NCBI RefSeq assembly: GCF_044761985.1
Contig: NZ_JBIWDK010000007.1
Span: 1-64,000 of the forward strand
Direction of reading: 5' to 3'
From: Peribacillus sp044761985
GTDB lineage: Bacteria; Bacillota; Bacilli; Bacillales; DSM-1321
DNA: 64,000 nt
How positions within the stretch are numbered: position 1 is the first letter of the stretch; the number at the start of each line of letters is the position of its first letter. Position numbers and translations under genes: made by a program. Below, piece after piece: positions 58,037 through 64,000 of this stretch. The notes under the pieces were generated by a model. The model worked only from the letters and a program-made list of their open reading frames with translations, had not been told where the DNA came from and did not search any database.

Positions 58037-60028
58037 ATGTTAATTGAAGAAATTGAATTAAAGAACTTCAGGCAGTATCTTGATACTCAAACTATTATAT
58101 TTTCAAAGTCTCCAACAAGAAACGTAACAGTTATCCATGGAGAAAATGGATCGGGTAAGACAGCTTTATTAAATGCTTTTAGCTGGTGCTTTTATGGAAA
58201 GATAGATTTGCCAAATGAAAAAAATATTATTAATGAACATGCTATTAAAAGTGCAGATCCGAGAGAAGAGGTAGAGGGCTCCGTAACCATTAAATTTAGT
58301 GACCATGAAAAATTGTATATATTGAGTCGTAAAATTACTGCTCGAATAGGTAATGGTGGAGAGATTACTTATACAGAACCTGAACTCCAATTAGATTATA
58401 AAAATAACGGTAATTTAGAAAATATTTCAAATCCTACAAATGAGATAAATAGAATTCTACCTGAAAACTTAAGAAGCTATTTCTTCTTTGACGGAGAAAG
58501 AATTGATAATTTATCAAAGGATAATAGTACTAATGAAGTTAAGGATGCAATTAAAAATATTATGGGTTTAGAAATACTGGAACGTGCTGTAAAACATACT
58601 AAAGATGCAAGCACAAAATTCAGATCTGAATTGAAAAATTACGGGGATCCTCAGACTGTTCATTTGATTGAAGAAATAGAAGAATTAGAACTTAAGAAAA
58701 GGGATTTAGAAGATAGAAAAAAACTGTTATTTAGCAATTTAGATGCAACAAAAAAACAAGTAAAAGAAATAGAAAATAAGTTGAAATTAATAGAAGGATC
58801 TCAAAAATTGCAAGAGGAGAAAGAAAAGAAAGATATAGAATTTGAAAATATTCAAACCGAATTGAATAAGCTAACAAAGGAAATCACAGAATTTGTTAGT
58901 AGGAGTGGTTATATAGCATTTAGTTATACGCCTATTAATAAATCTGAAAGTATAATTAATGAAAAAGAATTTGAAAGTGGAGGATTACCTGGGATACGTT
59001 CTTCTGTATTAATTGATGAATTAGTTGAACGCGGAGAATGTATGTGCGGAACAGAAATAAAAGAAAATTCTTCCTCTTATGCACACTTAATGAGAGTGAA
59101 AGAGACATTACCACCGCAAAGTTTGGATAGTGCAATTGTAAACTTTAGATCAAATATAAAGACTATTAAAAGTGAACGATCGCGGTTTTATGTGCTTTTG
59201 AAGGAAATGAAACAAAAAGAGATAAGTTTACAAGGCGTTAAGCGTAGAATTAATGAAGAAATCCTAGAGATTAAGTCAAAACTAAATGAAAAAGATTCGG
59301 AAGAAATTTCTGACTTATTAATAAAATTAGAAAAACTTGAGATAAACCATAGTTCAATAGAAAGGGATATTGGCGGAGTTGAAATTAAATTGGGTCAGGT
59401 AACAACACAACTTCACGAAAAAGAAAAAGAACAGAAAAAAATAAATTCTATAGCTGATAAAGCTCAACTAGCACAGAAGAGGATTGATGCTTGTCAGGTA
59501 CTGGTACAGTCAATGGATAGTATTTATCAAATCCGTGAAAAACTGGTTAGAATACAATTACAAGAAAAAATTTCTGATGTATATAAGCAATTTCTAAGAA
59601 AAGGCTATCATATAAGACTATCAGAACAATATGCATTAAACGTTTTTAATCAAGATGACAACAAGGTAGGGATGTCTCAAGGTGAGAGACAAATTACTAG
59701 TCTTTCTTTTATAGGAGCTATTGTAGATCTTGCTAGAGATCAATTTAACAAAGAAATTAAAAACTCATTTGAAGAAGGAGGTATTTATCCTCTTGTAATG
59801 GATTCACCCTTTGGTGCGCTAGATTCAGATCATAGAGAAAGAATTGCTAAGGGAATTCATAAATTGTCGGATCAAGTGATTGTAATTGTCTCAACTTCAC
59901 AATGGCGAGGAGAAGTTGAAGGACAAATGAAAGAATTTATTGGTAAGGAATATCACTTAAAATATAATGATCCAAGAATAAATAAGCATGAGCCATTTGA
60001 ATATACTAAAGCAATTGAGGTGGATTAA
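58037..60028 (+). CDS. SMC/Rad50-like AAA ATPase (DndD-like) of the restriction operon
   Basis: 663 residues. ABC-type ATPase head split by a long coiled coil. N-terminal Walker A VIHGENGSGKTALLNAF; coiled coil about 200-520 with a CxC hook in ERGECMCGTEIKEN near 335; C-terminal signature MSQGERQITSLS and Walker B LVMDSPFGALDSDHRE. It resembles DndD but is a second gene: the true dndD lies on the other strand at the right edge. A role in sensing or cutting unmodified DNA together with the helicase is proposed from context. AT-rich. Confidence 0.8.
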   Translation: MLIEEIELKNFRQYLDTQTIIFSKSPTRNVTVIHGENGSGKTALLNAFSWCFYGKIDLPNEKNIINEHAIKSADPREEVEGSVTIKFSDHEKLYILSRKITARIGNGGEITYTEPELQLDYKNNGNLENISNPTNEINRILPENLRSYFFFDGERIDNLSKDNSTNEVKDAIKNIMGLEILERAVKHTKDASTKFRSELKNYGDPQTVHLIEEIEELELKKRDLEDRKKLLFSNLDATKKQVKEIENKLKLIEGSQKLQEEKEKKDIEFENIQTELNKLTKEITEFVSRSGYIAFSYTPINKSESIINEKEFESGGLPGIRSSVLIDELVERGECMCGTEIKENSSSYAHLMRVKETLPPQSLDSAIVNFRSNIKTIKSERSRFYVLLKEMKQKEISLQGVKRRINEEILEIKSKLNEKDSEEISDLLIKLEKLEINHSSIERDIGGVEIKLGQVTTQLHEKEKEQKKINSIADKAQLAQKRIDACQVLVQSMDSIYQIREKLVRIQLQEKISDVYKQFLRKGYHIRLSEQYALNVFNQDDNKVGMSQGERQITSLSFIGAIVDLARDQFNKEIKNSFEEGGIYPLVMDSPFGALDSDHRERIAKGIHKLSDQVIVIVSTSQWRGEVEGQMKEFIGKEYHLKYNDPRINKHEPFEYTKAIEVD

Positions 60029-60030
60029 GA

Positions 60031-60489
60031 TTGTATAGAAGATTAAGAAGACCAAAAGATCAAGAAGAGTATTATATAAAATTAACTGATCAAGAAGAAT
60101 TTGGAATATTCACTACGTACAAAGATGTCTTTATGGCAGCTGGAATCTTAGGATTCATGGAAAAAAAGAAAAGAGAATTCACTGCGTCATTAGAAGGTTT
60201 AAATTGGAATGTTTTCAATCTTGAAACCGATGAGACTGTAATTAATGCTATTGCAGTCAGTGAGACAAACGATCCTAAGCTTATTAATACTGACGAAGAA
60301 ACTTTCGATAAAAAAGTTCAAATATTTGAGGAATATGCAGCAGGAGGAATAGAGATTTTATATAAAAGGGTTATGGAAGATCCAAAAAAGGCATTGAATC
60401 TTTATATAGATTATATTATGTCAATGGAATCAGAAACAACAGCACAAGAAAGAAATTTGAGGGATATTGCTGACTTATTAACATTTTAA
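60031..60489 (+). CDS. Dnd-system-associated protein 4-like
   Basis: 152 residues from TTG 60031, 2 bp after the ATPase stop, with GAGGTGG. LTDQEEFGIFTTYKDVFMAAGILGFMEKKKREF is similar to what I recall of the dnd_assoc_4 family (TIGR04062); the remainder is acidic and helical, with YAAGGIEILYKRVMEDPKKAL. The function is unknown. Last gene of the plus-strand restriction operon, ended by a terminator. Confidence 0.65.
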   Translation: MYRRLRRPKDQEEYYIKLTDQEEFGIFTTYKDVFMAAGILGFMEKKKREFTASLEGLNWNVFNLETDETVINAIAVSETNDPKLINTDEETFDKKVQIFEEYAAGGIEILYKRVMEDPKKALNLYIDYIMSMESETTAQERNLRDIADLLTF

Positions 60490-60492
60490 ATT

Positions 60493-60516
60493 AAAGGCGG
60501 TATATCCGCCTTTTTT
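60493..60516. terminator. Terminator between the two Dnd-island halves
   Basis: AAAGGCGG / CCGCCTTT stem, TATAT loop, six T after; A-rich on the other side, so it can serve both strands. Confidence 0.85.
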
Positions 60517-60520
60517 ATTA

Positions 60521-61816
60521 TTAGAAGTACTTTTTGAGAGCCTTTTCAATAATTTTGGAACGACTTAATCCTTCTATTTCCGAAGTATTTGTTAATTGAG
60601 TTAATAAACTTTGATTAATAAAAATACTAAGTTCTAGCTGCTCATTATTATTTGAGGCATGTTTTTGAACATTCCAATTATGAATGAGCTCCTTTAATGT
60701 GTTAATTTCTTCTGTATTGAAAATAAGCTTTTCATTTTTAATTAATCTATACTTTTTATTTGGTGTTTCAATAGGTATGTTTAAATATGAATGTGGTTCT
60801 TTATTATCAGCATTAAGAGAATTATTAAATGATTCTTGGGAATAAATAAAATCATGTTTATCAAGTTCGTTTAATAAACTTTTAATATTTATTTCTCTTT
60901 TTTTAAGTTCTTCGATGGTAGTGGTTCCTTCAAGAAGTTCAGCTGCAACATTTTTTAATAAGTCAATCTGATTTTGTTTAGTCCAAATATTCAATAGATG
61001 ATTATAATGATAATTTTCCTTTTTAAGAGTAAAACGCAATGCACTTGGTTGTGTTTTAAAGATTACAGCAACATCCTTCATTGATTTACCGCTATTTATT
61101 AGTTCAATGATTTTAGGGATATTTTCAAAAACATCCTCCTTTTCCCACTTTTTATTTTTTGAGTTATAATTATAATTATAGTTGTTTAATAATTTCTCTA
61201 GAGTTGAAACAAACCTTATCCTATTTTTAGAGCCCCTAACGTACTTACCTGATAAATCATAAATAGTAAGTCCCGTGTCTAATAAATGTATTAATTCTTC
61301 AAAGAGTTCTTTTTCCTCAAGTTTAGACCAATAATTCATAAAATCATAATAATAATATTGATTAGCTATTAATAAGTTTTTTAAGTCGGATACTGTCATA
61401 TTATTTTGTTTACTAATAAAATCAATTGAAATACCCTCGTTGATTGAATTACATATTTTTTCTAAATCCAAATTTTCATACTGCTCATTTTTATTAGTAC
61501 CAGGAATGCCTTTTTCTTGGGTATTAACAGAAGCACTGTCAGAGAAAAAAACTTGGTTTTGTTCTAGAAAGTTCTTTTTTTTATCAGTTAGTGAAGAATC
61601 GTAATTTTGTAACTCCCATAAACCTGTTACTTTATCACAAAAGTAATTAGATTCCTCTAAAATTTCAACAATCTTTTCAGAAGGATAACCATATTGGGAT
61701 GATATTGTTTCAATTGCTTTTCCGCCATTTAACAAGTCAGCAATTTCTGAAGAGGGGTGTTTATAATCATCTTTCTTTTTTTCTATATATCCATTAATTA
61801 TATTTAGAATATCCAT
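60521..61816 (-). CDS. Tandem HTH-like repeat protein with C-terminal RHH-like segment
   Basis: 431 residues, unlike anything I can name. At least four repeats of about 50-55 residues (about 20-68, 114-166, 171-225, 230-281) and a fifth partial one (285-330). Each has helix-(N/E)G-(K/I/L)SI-xx-(I/V)A-helix, then (L)xxxNYxY(D/N)xxxxxW(x)K, for example LLIANQYYYYDFMNYW and TLKKENYHYNHLLNIW. The C-terminus LELSIFINQSLLTQL ... GLSRSKIIEKALKKYF reads like a ribbon-helix-helix. Probably a DNA-binding protein, perhaps the island's regulator. Own transcription unit with AGGAGG, between dndA and the convergent restriction operon. Confidence 0.7.
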   Translation of the reverse strand: MDILNIINGYIEKKKDDYKHPSSEIADLLNGGKAIETISSQYGYPSEKIVEILEESNYFCDKVTGLWELQNYDSSLTDKKKNFLEQNQVFFSDSASVNTQEKGIPGTNKNEQYENLDLEKICNSINEGISIDFISKQNNMTVSDLKNLLIANQYYYYDFMNYWSKLEEKELFEELIHLLDTGLTIYDLSGKYVRGSKNRIRFVSTLEKLLNNYNYNYNSKNKKWEKEDVFENIPKIIELINSGKSMKDVAVIFKTQPSALRFTLKKENYHYNHLLNIWTKQNQIDLLKNVAAELLEGTTTIEELKKREINIKSLLNELDKHDFIYSQESFNNSLNADNKEPHSYLNIPIETPNKKYRLIKNEKLIFNTEEINTLKELIHNWNVQKHASNNNEQLELSIFINQSLLTQLTNTSEIEGLSRSKIIEKALKKYF

Positions 61817-61937
61817 ATTTTTATAGACCTCCTTTTATCTAGAATGGTATTTTATGTTATTGTATCAATTTTTTGAAGACTTTTATACCTTAAACTAAGA
61901 CTCTGTTATGAGGAAGGGGAAAAGATAAGCATAAAAA

Positions 61938-61967
61938 AACAATTGTAGGGAACCCTACAATTGTTTA
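61938..61967 (-). terminator. Terminator of the dndDEA unit
   Basis: Perfect 14-bp stem AAACAATTGTAGGG / CCCTACAATTGTTT; the dndA stop codon lies inside the 5' arm. T-run on the minus strand. Confidence 0.85.
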
Positions 61968-63073
61968 AATACATTTAGCTCTTCTTCCATAATAGAGCTA
62001 GACAGGGAAAAGCGAATAGTAGATCTAACTTCGTCGATGGTTAACCCTATTGCAGATAATACGTGAGATGGTTTAGTTGAGCTGCATGCAGATCCTGTAG
62101 ATACAGCCATTAGTGGAGCTAACTTCTTCACTAATAATTCGTTATTTATTCCTTTGAATTGAACACTTATGACACCAGGTATTTTATTTTTTGAATCGTT
62201 ATTAAAATGAATTTGTTCTTGGAATTTTTCTGAAAGGATACCAACTAATTTTTTTTCCAAATTAATAAGCTTCGTATAATTGCTTGTTAATGAGTTGTAG
62301 GCTATTTCTGCTGCTTTGCCTATTCCTACAATATTGTGAACAGCTAAAGTACCACTTCGAAGACCCTGCTCTTGTCCACCCCCATGTAATAAGGGTGTGA
62401 TTTTGGTCAATATATCATACTGATCTTTTTTTATATAAACTGCACCGATTCCTTTTGGTCCATGGAATTTATGTCCAGAACATGATAAAAAAGTGATACC
62501 TGGATAGTCAGTTAAATTAATGTCTATCTTTCCAGTCACCTGTGTTGCATCTGTGTGTAAAAAAATTTTCTTTTCTTCACATAATTGAGAGATTGAAAGA
62601 AGATCATTTAATGAGCCTAGTTCATTATTCCCCCAAATAACCGAAACGAGTATTGTGGACGTTTTAATCTCTTTCCTAAGTTCTTCTAATGAAATTCTTC
62701 CATACTGATCAACTTCTAGGTATGTAACTTCATACCCCTTTTTTTCTAGGTATTTACATGTTTCTAATACTGATGGATGTTCTACTGCTGTAGTAATAAT
62801 ATGATTACCTTTATCGGAATAATAATCAGCTACTCCTTTAATAATCATATTATTACTTTCAGTTGAACCACTAGTAAAGATCACTTCTGAATCAGAACAC
62901 CCCAGTAAAGAGGCAAGAGATTGCCGAGCCTCTTTGACAGATGTTTTTGCGTTTTCAGCTACGGAATAATATTTACTAGAAGGGTTACCGAACTCTTCCA
63001 TTAAATAGGGAAGCATCGCATCTTTTACTTCTGGATGGAGCTTGGTTGTTGCACTATTATCCAAATAAAGCAT
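61955..63073 (-). CDS. dndA: Cysteine desulfurase of the DNA phosphorothioation system
   Basis: 372 residues from ATG 63073 with AGGTGA; the frame also opens at GTG 63082. Class-V aminotransferase fold like IscS/NifS: YLDNSATTKLHPEV at the start, FTSGSTESNN, PLP-Lys in SCSGHKFHGPKG, active Cys in STGSACSSTKPSHV. Next to dndE and dndD it is the DndA enzyme that supplies sulfur for replacing a non-bridging phosphate oxygen in DNA. Ends in a strong terminator. Confidence 0.88.
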   Translation of the reverse strand: MLYLDNSATTKLHPEVKDAMLPYLMEEFGNPSSKYYSVAENAKTSVKEARQSLASLLGCSDSEVIFTSGSTESNNMIIKGVADYYSDKGNHIITTAVEHPSVLETCKYLEKKGYEVTYLEVDQYGRISLEELRKEIKTSTILVSVIWGNNELGSLNDLLSISQLCEEKKIFLHTDATQVTGKIDINLTDYPGITFLSCSGHKFHGPKGIGAVYIKKDQYDILTKITPLLHGGGQEQGLRSGTLAVHNIVGIGKAAEIAYNSLTSNYTKLINLEKKLVGILSEKFQEQIHFNNDSKNKIPGVISVQFKGINNELLVKKLAPLMAVSTGSACSSTKPSHVLSAIGLTIDEVRSTIRFSLSSSIMEEELNVFKQL

Positions 63074-63082
63074 ACTTATCAC

Positions 63083-63454
63083 CTAGTTTTCCATTTTTAA
63101 TAGATTAATTAAAAGCTTCTCATAATTACCGGCGTGTTTATATTCGCTATCTAGAATTTTTATGCCTCTTTCTAAATGAGCATTAAACAGTTCAGGAAAG
63201 TACTCTTCATCTGGAATATTTCTTTTTGCGTGCTGTTTTATTAAGGCTTTAAATAAGTAATCATTCTCCCCAGTTAATGCATTGCGGTGAATATCTACAC
63301 CCGATTTATTTTCCACTGCATTAGGAAGACAGGGGTCTTTTAGAGAAAGCATTATTGCTATACGGGCCAATACATTCCAGGTTAATCCTGTACTAGCTTG
63401 TAAGTCTATTAATGTATCTCCAGTATATTTGGAAGTCTTTAATCGGAAGTTCAT
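63083..63454 (-). CDS. dndE: DNA sulfur modification protein DndE
   Basis: 123 residues. NFRLKTSKYTGDTLIDLQASTGLTWNVLARIAIMLSL and LTGENDYLFKALIKQHA fit the DndE family (about 110-130 residues, nicked-dsDNA-binding tetramer). It overlaps dndD by 4 bp (ATGA) and is 9 bp from dndA. Part of the modification complex DndCDE. Confidence 0.88.
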   Translation of the reverse strand: MNFRLKTSKYTGDTLIDLQASTGLTWNVLARIAIMLSLKDPCLPNAVENKSGVDIHRNALTGENDYLFKALIKQHAKRNIPDEEYFPELFNAHLERGIKILDSEYKHAGNYEKLLINLLKMEN

Positions 63455-64000
63455 ACACTTTCTCCAATCTTTTTAAAAGAAAAATAATGATCAATGATTT
63501 TGGTCTTTTTATATTCAACATTAAATTCCAGCATATATTCTTTGGAAACGAAAGGTTTCAATATTTCATAATGCTCTGTATCAATTTCACTATCCGTTGA
63601 CAGGATAATAGCTTGTTGTCCACAATTAGGAATGAAATACTGTAGAACAGCAGTTTTATGGGTCTTGTCTAAACGACCAAGTAATGTATCAAAGATAAAT
63701 GGAACCTTTCTTCCAGAGCTCTTGAAAATGGCCCAGATTAATGATATTAGAAGGATTTGTTTCTCTCCGGCCGATAGTGTCGTTTTTTCAATCGAATCCT
63801 TATTAGAATCTAATAGAATAATGTCGTAGGTGTTTTCATCAATATGGATAGATGAAATATAGTTCTGTTTTCTTAATATTTTTCTTAACATTGTGGTGGC
63901 TGCAATTTGTACTTCTTGCAGTTTTTTCTTTAATTGTATTTGCCTAAAACGTTTACTTAAAGTAATGATTTTTTGTGATTCTAAGAAAGAACTTTGTGTC
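63451..64000 (-). CDS. dndD: DNA sulfur modification protein DndD, C-terminal part
   Basis: Runs off the right edge: the minus-strand frame is open from base 64000 to the stop at 63451, so the ATG at 63891 is internal. The visible 182 residues comprise the end of the coiled coil (KKLQEVQIAATT), ABC signature LSAGEKQILLISL, Walker B VPFIFDTLLGRLD and the H-loop region IILSTDSEID. SMC-like ATPase that nicks or opens DNA for sulfur insertion. dndC and dndB should lie further right. Confidence 0.85.
   Translation of the reverse strand, partial: TQSSFLESQKIITLSKRFRQIQLKKKLQEVQIAATTMLRKILRKQNYISSIHIDENTYDIILLDSNKDSIEKTTLSAGEKQILLISLIWAIFKSSGRKVPFIFDTLLGRLDKTHKTAVLQYFIPNCGQQAIILSTDSEIDTEHYEILKPFVSKEYMLEFNVEYKKTKIIDHYFSFKKIGESV

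Noticed and set aside
63451..63891. Complete 146-residue protein starting at the ATG at 63891
   Set aside because: The frame is open without a stop up to base 64000 and the protein lacks Walker A, so it is the C-terminal part of DndD.

Overview
The window looks like a chromosome segment of a low-GC, endospore-forming Bacillaceae. This is inferred from a BclA-type collagen-like exosporium protein, a sigma-B-type promoter before a GsiB homologue, FbpA/FbpB, a ComK homologue, YwqHIJ-type genes, YtcJ, YozG and AGGAGG-type ribosome binding sites. A Peribacillus/Bacillus simplex-like species is my best guess, not something the sequence proves. I see no rRNA, tRNA, CRISPR array or transposase.

Layout. 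1-5.4 kb: the 3' end of a collagen-like protein, an SDR dehydrogenase, a lipoprotein, a DUF4256 protein, an AT-rich secreted protein with a 36-residue membrane peptide, and a gene-poor stretch with decayed gene pieces. 5.4-10.4 kb: an operon joining an SsuD-type sulfonate monooxygenase to a sugar-type ABC importer (binding protein and two permeases, no ATPase) and an aldo/keto reductase, which suggests oxidative desulfonation of a sulfosugar. 11-13.4 kb: a polar amino acid ABC importer. 13.5-15.6 kb: a VOC protein and a cytochrome P450. 15.9-26.4 kb: a polymorphic-toxin locus. It has YwqH and YwqI partners, one full LXG toxin with an AHH nuclease tip and an ankyrin/SUFU immunity protein. These are followed by five 5'-truncated spare toxin tips with their immunity genes, all joined at the same conserved junction, plus one orphan immunity-gene remnant.

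26.5-27.4 kb: a Fur-box promoter, a flavodoxin gene ruined by frameshifts, and intact fbpA-fbpB. 27.7-33.2 kb: small housekeeping, membrane and zinc-ribbon proteins, a sigma-B-type gsiB homologue, and a structured RNA candidate. 33.4-37.6 kb: a LytS/LytT-type two-component system next to a CstA-family transporter. 37.7-41 kb: a methyltransferase, a lipoprotein and a UDG-like protein. 40.9-46.9 kb: an IclR regulator divergent from a catechol ortho-cleavage (beta-ketoadipate) operon. 47-55 kb: YtcJ amidohydrolase, a DUF2975/YozG regulator pair, a GNAT acetyltransferase, a deaminase, an SMI1/KNR4 protein and a YtrA-like GntR/ABC operon. 55.5-56.1 kb: a comK homologue interrupted by one in-frame stop. 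56.5-64 kb: an AT-rich DNA phosphorothioation (Dnd) defence island. A helicase/SMC-ATPase operon on the plus strand faces dndD-dndE-dndA on the minus strand, with a tandem-repeat putative DNA-binding protein between them. The island runs off the right edge.

Three intergenic spacers (near 14.0, 29.1 and 31.3 kb) carry degenerate arrays that share a 20-22 bp period but have different core words. No feature class I know explains them.
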